Source: Cepaea nemoralis (taxonomy: Eukaryota; Mollusca; Gastropoda; Stylommatophora; Helicidae). From it: a stretch of 64,000 bases of DNA. Shown piece after piece: positions 1-11,395 of the stretch. Location of the stretch: contig JACEFZ010011426.1 in the NCBI GenBank assembly GCA_014155875.1, forward strand, positions 117,001 through 181,000, written 5' to 3'. The notes beneath the pieces are model-generated. The model searched no databases, had not been told where the DNA came from, and was given only the letters and a program-made list of their open reading frames with translations. The translations under genes and the position numbers were made by a program. The stretch's first letter is position 1. Each line of letters starts with the position of its first letter.

Positions 1-182
1 AAGTGTAGATTTTGACTTCAGATCAAACGTTGATGTTGCAAAATACACCCAAGCATGGATTCGCTGAGTTGCACGAACTCTGTAGCACCGGCGAAAATCT
101 TGTGGAGGGAAAAAAGGAACCTCCTGGTTTACATCCTCGCGCAACACGACTGTCCGCCGCCATCTTGACCAGAAGCCATGAG

Positions 183-245
183 TTAGTTTTGTTGTGAATG
201 GTTCAATGTGGAATGAGGATGATCTGTCGAATAACTAACTAGTTT
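183..245 (+). mobile_element. LINE-A 3' tail fragment
   Basis: A short stretch reading gaatggttcaatgtggaat and then gatgatctgtcgaataacta closely matches the 3' end of the LINE-A copy at 60,280-60,340 (gaatggttcgatgtgcaat, gatgatctgttgactaacta). Only the tail is present. Upstream, bases 61-100 resemble a piece of the SINE-1 body in reverse orientation, including gcacgaactctgtagcac. The flanking small open frame (12-197) has no recognisable protein content. Confidence 0.5.
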
Positions 246-520
246 GTTATGTTAGTTTTAAGTTTGTGGAACCTTGGTGTCGTGAATCTCCTGGCGGCCT
301 TTGGTACTGGGTTCAGTCAATGAGGGTTGATGTCAGTGGTCACATGGGTGTCGGTGTCGACCCAGCATCATTCGATGGACACCGCGAAATGTTCTGGGAG
401 GTAAGGCGACCTAATTGATATTGATCATATGGTTGCCCTTGTGTTTTTTTTTTTTTTTTATCGTGGATGGATGGGCCTAAAATTATACGCCTGATGTGTT
501 AAAGAAATAAGGACACAGAA
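246..520. other. Unassigned spacer with a weak dispersed-repeat match
   Basis: No gene is recognised. Bases 355-425 (gacccagcatcattcgatgg and following) resemble 12,970-13,025, so both may be remnants of one old dispersed repeat. A poly-T run lies near 448-460. Confidence 0.3.
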
Positions 521-524
521 TTCT

Positions 525-1430
525 CTCCTCAATATGTCAACTAGTTTTGATCCTAGAATAACGATATCTCAAATGTGTCAGACAAGTATGATCTTAGAGG
601 TATCTCCACAATATGTCAACAAAGTGCCATCCTTTAACTATCTTCCCAACATATCAATAAAGTGTCGTCCTTAAACTTTTTTCCCAATAATGTGAACAAA
701 GTTTAGTTTAGGGGGTTGAGCAACTATCTCTCCAATATGTCAACAAAGTGGCGTCCTTCAACTATCTCCCCAATATGTCAACAAAGTGTCGTCCTTCAAC
801 TATCGCCCCAATATGTCAACAAAGTGTCGTCCTTCAACTATCTCCCCAATACGTGAACAACGTGTCATCCTTTAACTAACTTCCCAAAATGTAAACAAAG
901 TGTCATCCTTCAACTATCTCCCCAATATGCGAACATATTGTCATCCTTCAACTATCTCCCCAATATATGAACAAAGTGTCGTCCTTCAACTACTTCCCCA
1001 ATATGCGAACATATTGTCATCCTTCAACTAACTCCCCAATATGTAAACAAAGTGTCATCCTTCAACTATCTCCCCAGTATGTGAACAAAGTGTCGTCCTT
1101 CAACTATCTCCCCAATATGTCAACAAAGTGTCGTCCTTCAACTATCTCCCCAATATGTGAACAACGTGTCATCCTTTAACTAACTTCCCAAAATGTAAAC
1201 AAAGTGTCATCCTTCAACTATCTCCCCAATATGCGAACACATTGCCATCCTTCAACTATCTCCCCAATATGTGAACAAAGTGTCGTCCTTCAACTATCTC
1301 CCCAATATGTGAACAAAGTGTCGTCCTTCAACTATCTCCCCAATATGTGAACAAAGTGTCGTCCTTCAACTGTCTCCCCAATATGTCAACAAATTGTCGT
1401 CCTAGAAATATCCTCCCAAAATGTCGCTAC
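525..1430. repeat. 38-bp tandem repeat (minisatellite)
   Basis: About 21 head-to-tail units of roughly 38 bp are visible, with the core atctccccaatatgtgaac followed by aaagtgtcgtccttcaact. Units are well conserved from about 720 to 1,400 and degenerate toward the left edge. Alternative bases recur at fixed positions (gtcaac or gtgaac, tcgtcc or tcatcc), suggesting a few variant classes. The small open frame at 967-1,179 is just this repeat translated. Confidence 0.9.
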
Positions 1431-1454
1431 AGTCAAGAAGAAAGGGAACTCAGT

Positions 1455-2540
1455 AGGGGTCAGTTATCAGTTATCAGTTGGGGTATCTTCATTGCACTCC
1501 GGACATGTCCATAGGTGCTCAGATCCTCCCCCCAGCATATGCATCAGCGTCCGGTGGCTAATAGTGCCAGTTCTGTATTGGTTGACGAGGCGCTTTGTTT
1601 TCCCGATGTACCTCTCGCGTCTGGCTGTGCCGATTCTTACTCACAAGTCTTTCATCCTGAACAGCGATGTGGAATCACTGACGTCAAAATCCTCTGTTCT
1701 CGCCATATCTTTGAGGACGTTAATAACATCGGCACGATCCATGGGCTGGCCATCTACAGGGGGTGCAGAGCCAGCCAGTTTATCAGCTCGTTCATTTCCC
1801 TCGACCCCCGCATGTCCCGGTACGAAGATGAAGGTGACTTTACGGACAACAGACTTCCGCAGCGACTCAGTCCACTGTCTACGTACAGATCCTGCTTCGA
1901 CCTTCTGAATCATGCTCATTGAATCACTTAGTATACACACGTTGGTATAATGCTGTGATTCCAGCCATATGAAAGCCTGTGTAACTGCCATCACCTCCAT
2001 CGTCATGCTGCTCGTGGTCATAGAGTGGGCACCACTGGATTCTTGAACGGTTCGGCCCGCTGAACGGGCTGTAAATGCCCACGCCCTTCTCTGCTGCTTT
2101 ACAACAGATCCATCTGTATAGATGAGCACTTCGGGGCTATCTGAATGTTCATAGATGAGCGCGTTAACCTCAGCATTGACAGCGGCAGGGTTCTGCTCTC
2201 TGCACCGTCTGTCGAGTGTGATAATGCAGGAGAAAGTGCACTTAAAAGCTGGAGGCACCGGCACCCATTCCTTGCCGGGGTTAATACTGGTAAGACTGCA
2301 GACCTGTCTGACGACATCTTCCGCACGACCCATCCATGATTTGCCCCTCTTTAGCCTGTCACCCTTTTCTCTGAATATAGCGTCATGCAGAGGGTACTGC
2401 TCATCTGCACTTATTTTTAAGTATGCACGAGCTCTCCAGATCTTGGTCCTGTGTTCCATTGTCGGGAAGTCAAGGAGGTATCTCATTGCTACACAGCTGG
2501 TGTCTCTCGTGCAGCCCAAAATTATGCGCATGGCTTCGTT
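1455..2540 (-). mobile_element. LINE-A, 5'-truncated, RNase H-bearing non-LTR retrotransposon
   Basis: On the minus strand the frame ending at 1,641 carries the C-terminal half of a LINE ORF2. A segment after the reverse transcriptase (MRIILGCTRDTSCVAMRYLL) is followed by an RNase H domain with its acidic residues visible: YTDGSV (Asp), MEVMAV (Glu), LSDSMSM (Asp) and GHAGVEGNERADKLAG (His and Asp). RNase H next to RT is known from the I-group clades (I, Nimb, Ingi, R1, LOA); I cannot say which. Homology to the 58.7-60.3 kb copy begins near NEAMRIILGC, so the element is 5'-truncated at about 2,540. The reading frame breaks after FRMKDL, and the residual C-terminus and 3' tail run to about 1,455, ending in a short actgata repeat. 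It is a dead copy. Confidence 0.85.
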
Positions 2541-3065
2541 CAGTAGGAGTATATAAAATAATGAAGTGAAAACTGGAGGAGAAATGTGACGGCACAAGAA
2601 GTCAGGAGACGCTGTACATAGAAAGATACATAACGCTGGGAACACACAACAACAGGAAGTACAGTAGAAGAAATGCGCAAGAACTTGTAAATTAACAACA
2701 GCTGCCGAACACGAGCGAAATCAAAACCGGCGAGGAAACAAATTTATCACGTAAAATTATAGGGAAACGACCTGGGCGGATTGAACAGTTAAAGGGTTGT
2801 TCACAGACGATGAGTTGCGTATTTCCGCTCCACACTATTTGCGTTGTTGACTTTAAATAATACATATTAAGACATATGTTTTGTTGAGTGTAAATGTTCA
2901 GTAGTAACTCAACAAGAGTGATTGAAGTGATGATGCATGGTAACACAAGCTTCTGTAAAACTTTAGTAGTAACTCAACAAGAGTGTTTGTAGTGATGTGG
3001 AAATGGAGGTAACAATCGCAATAATAGTTACACCTCTTTGATACCAATTCCTACCTCATTACCGT
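2541..3065. other. Unassigned spacer between two LINE copies
   Basis: No coding or RNA feature is recognised. A short direct duplication (tagtaactcaacaagagtg) occurs near 2,893 and 2,965. The region is AT-rich. The minus-strand frame at 2,692-2,946 has no family resemblance. Confidence 0.4.
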
Positions 3066-5215
3066 CTATCATGTGCCATGCCGATAAGCGTGGGCGGTCA
3101 TGTTTTGCCATCTGACTCGATCACCAGAGTCGTGGATCAGTTCCGTGTTTCCGTCTCGACCATGCCACGTGGCCAAGCCATCCAGGTATTTATTTCCCCT
3201 TGGTCTCCCCTTGGTCTCTTCATCTTCGATTTTGCCAGATGTCACCAAGTTCTCCAATTCATTTCTTCTCATAACATGCCCAAAAATTTTGACTGCCTAC
3301 GTCTAATGTCTCTAATCAGTTTACGATCTCCACTTGTTTCTTGAAGGATTTGTTCATTGGTTTTTCTGTCTGTCCATGGTATTCTTTGCATTTTCCTCAG
3401 AAATCACATATCCATAGCCATCAGATGTTTTTCAGCTTGTCTGCTCATTGTCCACGCTTCACATCCATACACAAATGCATGTTCGATTTAGCACCTCAAC
3501 ACTCTTTTTCTCGTTTCAATTGACATCTGTTTATTTGTCATAATGTTTTTCATCTTGCAAAAGGCTACCAACCTTTGCAATGGCAATTCTTGTTCTTATT
3601 GCTTCAAGGCATCTCCGATCAGATGTTATGACTGTTCCGAGATAACTGTACCGATTGACTTGTTTAAGAATATGCCTATTTACTTGTATATTACATTGTG
3701 GTATTTTCTGTTTTCAGTGACGACCATAATCTGTGTCTTGTGACACTTCAATTCTAACCCTAGTTGTTCACTGTGTGCAACAACCGCATCTACTAAATGT
3801 CGCAGGTCCTGTTCATTGTCTGCAATCAAGACTGTATCATCTGCATATCTAATGTTATTGACATATCGTCTCCCAATGTTGATTCCTTCCATATCTTCTA
3901 TATTTCTTAAATTATTTTCACTGTACAGGGAAAAAAGATCTTGAGACATTGCACATCCCTGTCTCACACCTCTCTTAATAGGCTGATATTGACCTACTTC
4001 ATTTTCAGTTCTTATGGCAGCTTGTTGTTTCCAATATATATTTCTTACAGGTCTAAGATCTTTTCCATCAATTTGTAGATCTTCAAGCATCCTTATCATG
4101 CCGACATGTCTCACTTTATCGAAAGCCTCTATGTAGTCAATAAATCAAAGGTGTAGATCTTTTTTTACTTCTATAGAACGTTCAGTTACTGTTCTCAGTA
4201 TATATACAGCATTTACTGTGCCCTTGCCTTCTACATACCACACTGTTCTTCTCCTTTTTCAGGTTTTGCTTTTTTCCCAACTCTTTGCATGATAATTCTT
4301 AACAAAATCTTCGTGATGTGACTCATTATACTAATTGTACGATGCTGCCCACATTCCAAGGCTCCTGATTTCTTTTGGATTGCAGTAAATACATAATTCA
4401 TGAAGTATATTCCCATTTTCATATACTGTATTCAGCAATCTGGTAACTTTATCTATTCCATATTCTTCTAAAGCATTAATCATTTCTATTGTGCAGGTCA
4501 GCATGGCCGAATGAGTAAGAACGCGTGTTCTTAAACATCAGGTGTGTTGATGCCGAGGTAAGCGGTCCTTCATTAATATTTTGAATATTATACTGTTCTT
4601 CTCTGTTATCATCATAAAGGTTTTTCACATAATCTGACCATACATGTAAAATTTGATCTTTTTCTATTATAATTTTTCCATCTTTTGTCTTTAGACAGCC
4701 TGCTGATGTGTGTGTTCTTTGATTAATAAGCTCTTGACTTCTTTTGTGTATTAGTTTGGTATTTTTACTGTTGCATTGTTTTTCAATTTATATGCAGTTT
4801 TTCTCAAACCATGCTTCTTTTGCCTCCTTACATAATATTCTGACTTTTCTGTGAATTTCTTCATATTTGGCAGGGTTATTTTTTTTTTGTCTTCCTGTTT
4901 CCATTAATTGTAAAATTTCTTCAGTCATCCATGTCTTACGACCCACTTTCTTTAATTTTGGAAGTTTTTTTTTTTTTTTCTGCAGCACAACTGATTGAAT
5001 TCTTCAACATTTCTCATTGATCATCCACATCTTGAAACATGATCTCTAGATCAGACAATATTTCAAATTTGTTCTTTACTTCAATGTTAAAATTATCGCA
5101 TATTTCTTTGCCAGTTTTAAATTTTCACAAATCATACTTAGGGTTTCCTGTTGTATACTTCACTTTCTTTAAATTTACCCTCAATGTGCTCATTACGCAC
5201 TACACATAACCAGTG
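3066..5215 (-). mobile_element. LINE-B, 2.1-kb 5'-truncated copy with reverse transcriptase
   Basis: Read from 5,215 down to 3,066 this is a decayed LINE ORF2. It has the linker between endonuclease and RT (WMTEEILQLMETGRQKKNNP near 4,900), then RT motifs IPKKSGALECGQHRTISIMS-like at 4,400-4,300, the RGVRQGC motif near 3,970, and the catalytic box YADD near 3,845 followed by TVLIADNEQDL. The C-terminal region ends in TELIHDSGDRVRW near 3,110 and a stop just after RHGT. Several frameshifts and stops break it. No endonuclease domain is visible, so it is 5'-truncated. A SINE-2 head lies inside it at 4,495-4,575. The same family recurs at 18.8-20.0 kb and as many short 3' ends. Clade not assigned. 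Confidence 0.85.
4495..4575 (+). mobile_element. SINE-2 tRNA-like head nested in LINE-B
   Basis: The sequence gtcagcatggccgaatgagt, then a gttcttaaacatc stretch and gatgccgaggtaagcgg, matches the tRNA-like head of SINE-2 copies at 23.2, 42.6 and 61.7 kb. The LINE-B reading is interrupted exactly here and resumes on both sides, so this is a later partial insertion. The B-box half and body are missing. Confidence 0.6.
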
Positions 5216-5734
5216 AGTTTATCAAATCACGCTCAGTTTGGTTTTGACTCATCAGTCCCAAAGAGTTAAGTGTACTAATCGTTTCTTCAATCCATTTTTC
5301 TGTTTTTTACTCAATTACTTCACACCCCCAGTTCCTCGCTTCGTTCTAGTAATTTCTTTCATGGTTTCTCAAGGTGTCATCGCAACTCCTTCAGTCCGTC
5401 ATGGTTATAGGCCTACTCTTCCTTACTGTGTACTAGTAATTTCTTTCAACGTTTAACTGGTCCATACTTTAATTCTTGTAGTCCTGCAAAGTTATTACTT
5501 CCGTTCATTATGAACCACGAGCTGTTTTTTTTTCTTTTTTTCTTCTTCTTCTTATGTCCTTAACCCTCCACTGGCTCTTAGAGCCTCAACCAACGCACCG
5601 CAAGCAGTACTATCTGTCGCTATATTCTGCAGCTCTATTGATGGTCTCCCCATATAATTAATCTCGGTCTGTAATTCTCTTCTCCGTGTGCTTATTGGTT
5701 TCCCATTACTTCGTTCGCCTTATTGGTTCCAAAC
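5216..5734. other. AT-rich spacer, nothing recognised
   Basis: No homology is recognised. A short direct repeat (ctagtaatttctttca) is present near 5,347 and 5,432. Frames here are short and lack family features. Confidence 0.4.
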
Positions 5735-5834
5735 AATTATCATCCTCATCATGTGCCATGCCGATTGGCTTGGAAGGTCATATTACGCCATCTCACACGA
5801 CCCTCGGAGTCGTGAGATCAGCACCGTGGATCAG
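5735..5834 (-). mobile_element. LINE-B 3' end, split by SINE-3
   Basis: On the minus strand this reads through a degenerate copy of the LINE-B C-terminus (compare the DSGDRVRW region at 3,110), followed by ggcatggcacatgatgagg and a GAT-type tail. The SINE-3 insertion at 5,835 duplicates its last 13 bases. Only the 3'-most 100 bp survive. Confidence 0.7.
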
Positions 5835-6092
5835 TTTTTTTTTTTTTTTTTTTTTTCCCGCGTTTCCATCCTGTTTCAGGATATTGCGGTCAACACCAGC
5901 ATCTTTCAGCTGTATGTTGATTCCTAGGCTAGATTACGCTCATCAGCACGCCACGACTTTCTGAGCGACCGGCTCCATACTCTCATAAGTCACTTTTGCG
6001 ATTCGAACCACTGCTAATTCTCGTCGCGTCACGTGACGAGAGTATTCGGGGTTAGCGGAGAAAGCTGCTAACCCCTCGGCCACGGAGCCGGT
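5835..6092 (-). mobile_element. SINE-3, complete copy with TSD
   Basis: A 258-bp tRNA-derived SINE on the minus strand. The 13-bp target-site duplication caccgtggatcag lies at 5,822-5,834 and 6,093-6,105. The minus-strand 5' end (accggctccgtggccgaggg) contains an A box, and ggttcgaatcg is the B box. The poly-T run at 5,835-5,856 is the poly-A tail. The head also shows a perfect 9-bp hairpin (ggggttagc and gctaacccc) and an acceptor-like pairing of accggctcc with ggagccggt. The body ends in the family signature tgctggtgttgaccgcaata. This is the best-defined SINE in the window. Confidence 0.9.
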
Positions 6093-6105
6093 CACCGTGG
6101 ATCAG

Positions 6106-6689
6106 TACAAACCAAATATTCACACACGTATTTAACAGCAAACACAATTGCTAAAAGAAGGCATGTCTGTTTTTAACAAAGGCAAACAAAAACAAACAAC
6201 ACCGTTAAACATTTTCCACTAAACGACCTTGTTCTAGATCCTTCACGACTCTTTTTACCCGGCCGTTTCCATGACTTCGTGTCAATACTGACAAGCAAAA
6301 CAGCCAGACCGAGTCAGCGCATTCAAAGCCTTATCAGTAATCGTTGTTAATGGAGTGATTAATTTAGTCGTGTAGAATTCCAACACAGGACACTCACATT
6401 ACCCTTTCTACACATTTAAGCTCACCATTAGGTCTACAAAGATCAGATAATCAATGCTTCTATAGGCAATCAATGCAGCGCCATCTTCACAATCGCGGCA
6501 GACTGAATGACTCCTCTATTTAACGCTTTGGTTGTACAAACTAATAAACGTTCGTCCATTGCTTGATCTTATGTCCCCAATTGTTTCGTTTTCTACCATT
6601 TGCTCCGCCTTCTTTCTATTTTACTTTCCAATATTTTTTATAAGTGTGACTTTACCAAGAGCAGAATATCTACCCCTAATGTTAAATCA
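6106..6689. other. Spacer, nothing recognised
   Basis: An AT-rich stretch without recognisable coding, RNA or repeat homology elsewhere in the window. Confidence 0.4.
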
Positions 6690-7030
6690 GATGTGGTCCC
6701 TGGGACGAATTCCTTGGACGGCCAAGGTAAATAACAACGGTTGTCTTAAAGAGGCTAATGAAACTAGAACATTAATTCAACAACAAGAAAGAAACACACG
6801 GTTTGTTTTGGTCATGTGCTGAAAAGAGAAGCATTGGGAAACATTGTGACAACTGAAAAGGTCAAAGTGAAGAGAGACAGGCAGAACAAGAGAAATGATG
6901 CAGGATGGACTGAGACAAGGAGGAATATCATCAGCTGAGTTGATCCAGAACACCAGGACCGCGATCTGTGGAGAGACATGAACGCCTACGCCAGCTGACA
7001 GGGCACTTGATGATGATGAATATTAAATCA
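6690..7030 (+). mobile_element. LINE-B subfamily 2, 3' end
   Basis: The frame IPWTAKVNNNGCLKEANETR followed, after breaks, by GGISSAELIQNTR matches the better preserved copy at 42.83-43.16 kb. It is the C-terminal end of LINE ORF2 plus a short tail ending in cttgatgatgatgaat. Frameshifts and stops interrupt the reading. The GAT-repeat tail is shared by most LINE-B-type 3' ends here. Confidence 0.75.
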
Positions 7031-7084
7031 GTACAGCTGTGTGGAGAATGGAGAATGGCTAAAACAAGTATTAATAAACTATCA

Positions 7085-7715
7085 CTATTCATTAACTGGT
7101 TTATATTATCTAGTGGATCTCTAATTAACTCTACCTCCGGTTTGTGTGGTGCTTTCACATGTTTCTATTATCTAGTGTGATCTCTAATTAACTCTTCCTC
7201 CTGTTTATGTGCTGCTTTCACATGTTTCTATTATCTAGTGTGACTTCTAATTAACTCTTCCTCCTGTTTGTATGCTGCTTTCACATGTTTCTATTATCTA
7301 GTGTGACTTATAAGTAACTCTTCCTCCTGTTTATGTGCTGCTTTCACATGTTTCTATTATCTAGTGTGACTTCTAATTAACTCTTCCTCCTGCTTGTGTG
7401 CTGCTTTCACATGTTTATATTATCTAGTGTGACTTCTAATTAACTCTTCCTCCTGTTTATGTGCTGCTTTCACATGTTTATATTATCTAGTGTGACTTAT
7501 AATTAACTCTCCTCCTGCTTGTATATGCTGCTTTCACATGTTTCTATTATCTAGTGTGACTTCTAATTAACTCTTCCTCCTGCTTGTATGCTGCTTTCAC
7601 GTGTTTCCTTCTATAATCCAGTGTGATCTGTAATTCTACCCCCTGTGCATGTGCCCCTTCACGTTTTTCTATTATCTAGTGTGACCTCTAATTAATTCTA
7701 TCCGACTTCTTATTT
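7085..7715. repeat. 63-bp minisatellite
   Basis: About ten tandem units of roughly 63 bp with the core ctattatctagtgtgacttc, then taattaactcttcctcctg, then tgctgctttcacatgttt. The final two units (7,600-7,700) are more divergent. No coding content. Confidence 0.9.
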
Positions 7716-8929
7716 CTAGTTCAGTGGCTACTAATCGACGCCTAGTAATGTATTTATGCACAAATTTTGCGAACCTTCTGGATTCCCTTCATTCTTAATT
7801 CCCATTAATTATTTGTTTAAAGGCACCCATTAAAAGGGCAAGCGATACAACTCTTTCGTATTGTTTAAAGCTACTTTGTGGAAACACAGCCAGAAAGAAT
7901 GATACATGTTAAAGTGAATAACGAAGACACAAACAATAGACTGCACGATTTATAGCCTGGCATATTTCGCTCCATCTCGTCAGGTACATACAGCAGAAAT
8001 CACACAACATAAAATTAAGCAATAAGATAAATCCTTCAAGCTGAAATATATAAAACACATATTCACACCTTAATTTTAATTATCTAAGACGGAAATTTTC
8101 CACTAACTCGCAACATTAATATCTATATGTTGCCCGGTTCTTGCATTCTGCCTTTAATTTTGATTTCGGTTTCAGAAACGAACTTTGGTGCTGCTTTAAG
8201 CACACTGGGTTTCCATGTAGATTCTCTTTTATTGAGGTTCCGAGGTAGTTAATTTTGCTGGAGCGTTCTCACTAGGTCACAAATGGCGTCGGCTGGGGTT
8301 GTTAGCTGCTGTCGATGTGATGCTGGAGTCCGATATAAAACACAGAATATCAACAGGAATGGAAAGACACACACTGATCCACTCCAGAGTTTCCCATCAA
8401 AATCTGTATCAGTGAGCAACAAATACAAAAAAGCACACAGTTCTTAGTTTATCTAGCCAATGTGTCGTTTCGTTCTTTCGGTTTCTAGTTTTTATTTTGA
8501 CCGTATTACTTTTCATATCCCGGGTTAAGTATTAGTGTTTTTCGTCTGTCATGACGTGCCTAAAGGGGGTTTCCGGTCTCCTTTTCATGCCATTAACCAG
8601 TTCTCTTTGCGAATTAACATCTTTCAAGATATCTTCATTACGTTTTACATTCGCCAGTCCTTTGTATAAGTTAATTTTTGTTAGTGAGTTTGTTATTGTG
8701 AGTGAGTATATGTGTATGCGAGGGAGTGTGTATTTGTATGTTATTGAGTGGGTGCATAGGTGAGAGTTTGTGTAAATCATGTAAGTATGTATGTAGCTTT
8801 TTATATATGTGTTTGTGCATGTGTTCATGTCTATGGTGTGTGTATGTGTGTCTGCCTGCCTGTCTGTCTCATAACATGGTAATATGCATTGTATATGTTC
8901 ACAATATTCATTTGACATATTTTTGTTTG
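7716..8929. other. Unassigned spacer with TG-rich segment
   Basis: No gene is recognised. Bases 7,945-8,000 (gatttatagcctggcatatt) resemble 35,380-35,425, suggesting an old dispersed repeat. The segment 8,690-8,870 is rich in TG and GTAT and gives artefactual open frames on both strands. Confidence 0.4.
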
Positions 8930-9055
8930 TTTGTTTTTCCTATGTGAATGTAATATGCACAATAGATACTTGATGTAGGAAAGATGAGTGGTTGGGAGGG
9001 CCTAATGTAAGACGGGCCTGCGTGCCGAATTTGTGACCCTTTCACAATAAAGTGC
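8930..9055 (+). mobile_element. LINE-D 3' end fragment
   Basis: The stretch taagacgggcctgcgtgccg, then aatttgtgaccctttcacaataaag, matches the 3' untranslated end of LINE-D at 58,320-58,360 and a third copy at 58,405-58,445. Only the 3' end is present, consistent with target-primed reverse transcription leaving a 5'-truncated copy. Confidence 0.75.
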
Positions 9056-9424
9056 TCACGTCATTCTTTAGTAAAACCATATTACCGCAGCCTCCACATA
9101 ACCCCGTTATAAAACGTTAGATGTTACATCGCATACAAAATAAATTCACATTTATTGTATGTGCAGGTGAGAACAGACGGCTAACAGTTACACTTACAGA
9201 GATAGAAAATAGTACAAAATACGCTTGACACAGTGGGTTTCATGTAAATGTGTTTTTGCTTGTGCGGATGGATATAAACAATAGCAGTGACGTGAGGTGA
9301 GCAAATATGAAGTGCGAAATCAATTAACCGGGGATGTTTTAATGCCGTTAGCTGTAAGAATACACCTGGTTGCCTCTTTACGCAGACCTTTGGGATATGA
9401 TTTGACTATGCTCGGTCGAAACAC

Positions 9425-9650
9425 CTGTAGTAACATCTATACAACATGCAGACATTAAATAAACACCTTCAGTTACATTTATACACCATTCCAATGGCAA
9501 ACTACTGAAGGTAAACTTGCCAAGAGATCACAACAGGAAAAAATCATGCTGGTGTTGACTGCGACGTCCTGTAAAGGATATGCAAGTAACTCTATACAAC
9601 ATTCAGACATTAGATAAACGCCTGACGTTATATCTATACAACCTTCTAGA
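9425..9650. repeat. 41-bp satellite, first block
   Basis: Degenerate tandem units of about 41 bp with the core acatctatacaacattcaga then cattagataaacacc. The array is split into blocks by later insertions and resumes at 10,195, 11,295 and 12,056. A SINE-3 body fragment lies within this block at 9,493-9,600. Confidence 0.8.
9493..9600 (+). mobile_element. SINE-3 body fragment
   Basis: The sequence caatggcaaactactgaagg, then acttgccaagagatcacaac, then gctggtgttgactgcgacgtcctgtaaaggatatg matches the SINE-3 3' half. The tRNA-like head is absent. Confidence 0.7.
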
Positions 9651-9651
9651 C

Positions 9652-10194
9652 CAGTGGTTCTCAACCGGTGGGGAATTTCCCTCCCCCTCTCCCCTCGGTG
9701 GGGGGGGGGGGGGGGGGGGGTTAGGGTTTTCAGGGGGGGAGGAGGATTAAGATTATTTCAATATCACATTAATACAAGAACCAGTTACTTGATATTGTTT
9801 TTCCTTCTATAGTTTACGGTTCTGTACTTCTCGCCCTAATGTCGAGACAGTAGTTTTGACAGAGAAGAACAGTATAATATTTAAAATATTAATGAAGGAC
9901 CACCTACTTTGAAGATGGAGGTTCAGAATGCTCTTAACCACATGAAATCTGGCAAGACCCTCGGTTCAGATAACATCACAACATAAGTAGACCCGCAAAT
10001 CACGTTTTATGTAAATGTCTAGACTTGTTCTAGTATGTGTTATTAAATTTAGCTTCCATTTTTTATGTATACTATGTAAGGGGGGGGGGGGGGGGGGGGG
10101 GGGTTATAGGGAGGAAATTCGAAAGGGGAGGAGAATGACGTTTCTGAACATATGGTAAAGGGGGGCATGGGCCAAAAAAGGTTGAGAACCACTG
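9652..10194. mobile_element. hAT-type MITE copy 1 (543 bp) with captured LINE-B
   Basis: Terminal inverted repeats cagtggttctcaacc and ggttgagaaccactg bound the element. The 8-bp flanks ttctagac (9,644-9,651) and ttctaaac (10,195-10,202) form a target-site duplication with one mismatch. These termini are typical of hAT non-autonomous elements. Long G runs lie near both ends. Bases 9,859-9,982 are absent from the other three copies and read as a piece of LINE-B (EEQYNI, NINEGPPTLKMEVQNALNHM in one frame). No transposase is present. Confidence 0.9.
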
Positions 10195-10455
10195 TTCTAA
10201 ACAATAGATGAACATCTTTAGTTACATCTATACAAAATTCAGACATTAGATAAACACCGTTAGTTACACTTATACAACATTCAGGCATTAGGTAAACACA
10301 TTTAATTACATCTATACAACATTCAGACGTTAGATAAACACATGTAGATACATCTATACAACATTCAGACATTATATTAACACCTGTAGTTATATCTATA
10401 CAACATTCAGACATTAGATAGACACTTTAATTAAATCTATACAACCTTCAGACAT
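10195..10455. repeat. 41-bp satellite, second block
   Basis: Continuation of the 41-bp array after the MITE, with about six units of the acatctatacaacattcaga type. Confidence 0.85.
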
Positions 10456-11290
10456 TAGTTTTTAAAAGTTTAGGCTTCAACTCCTATACTTAAAGGCAAG
10501 TGTGGGTTGTCTAACTGCAGCTAGACAAATTAACAAAACATATTACATTTATCTTCGCTAACCTGACTAAAATGACATAATTTTTAACCGAAACGTCGTA
10601 AATATAAACATGTTATTTGATTATTCTGTGATTGAATACCTGTCCGCTCATTCGCCTACTCGCAAAAACCAGACTCCTTTCCTCATACTCTTTCAACAGA
10701 TTTCTATCCCCCCTCCCCACTCCACGTGACTTTATCAGGTGAGTGAACTCCAAGCTTGAGTTCTGAAGAGATACAACAACTGTTTTTATTCGTTCCCCAT
10801 CAGCTAGAATACCTCGTACACCTGAGTGGAAAAACTTGCGCCGCTGGAATGTCAAAAAAGGGCAAAGTTTACCAAAGTTACAGGTAGTCAGCTTCTCTTC
10901 TTATCGCTGTCTATTCCTGTCGTGTCTGCTTTTTATTTAAATCCCCCCCCCCCCCCCCCAACAACAAAAAACGCTAAGTTTACCCTAAAACAGAATGTCT
11001 TATATTTATCGTATGATTCTCATATGGAAAAACCCGGTATAAAGTTCATTATAAATCAGATGTTTTTATTTCATGCCATAGTCTATTTTGAGAATGCATC
11101 CCTTCAGTCCATGCCCCCTTTCTTCCTAGTTCGCACCTCATTACAAGCAGTGGGAATTTACTCCCCCACTAGATAGGACACCACTGAAATAAGCTGATAA
11201 TTGTATAACTTGAAAGTCCCTTTTCTGTAATCCATAGGGTAAACGAACTGTAGGGAGGCCTTTAAAACAAAACTATTTTTTCTTCTTCTT
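10456..11290. other. Unassigned spacer
   Basis: No feature is recognised. A poly-C run lies near 10,944-10,959. The frames at 10,613-10,855 (minus) and 10,826-11,176 (plus) show no family features. Confidence 0.4.
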
Positions 11291-11395
11291 CTTGTACTAT
11301 ACAACCTTTTGGGCATTAAATAAACACCTTTAGTTACATCTATACAGAATTCAGACATTAGATAAATACTATTAGTAAGTAACATCTATGAAACC
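11291..11395. repeat. 41-bp satellite, third block
   Basis: About two units, interrupted at about 11,396 by the composite element that follows. The array resumes at 12,056. Confidence 0.75.

Noticed and set aside
8532..8947. Frames rich in Thr/His or Cys/Val on both strands
   Set aside because: Products of a TG/TATG-rich segment without recognisable protein features.
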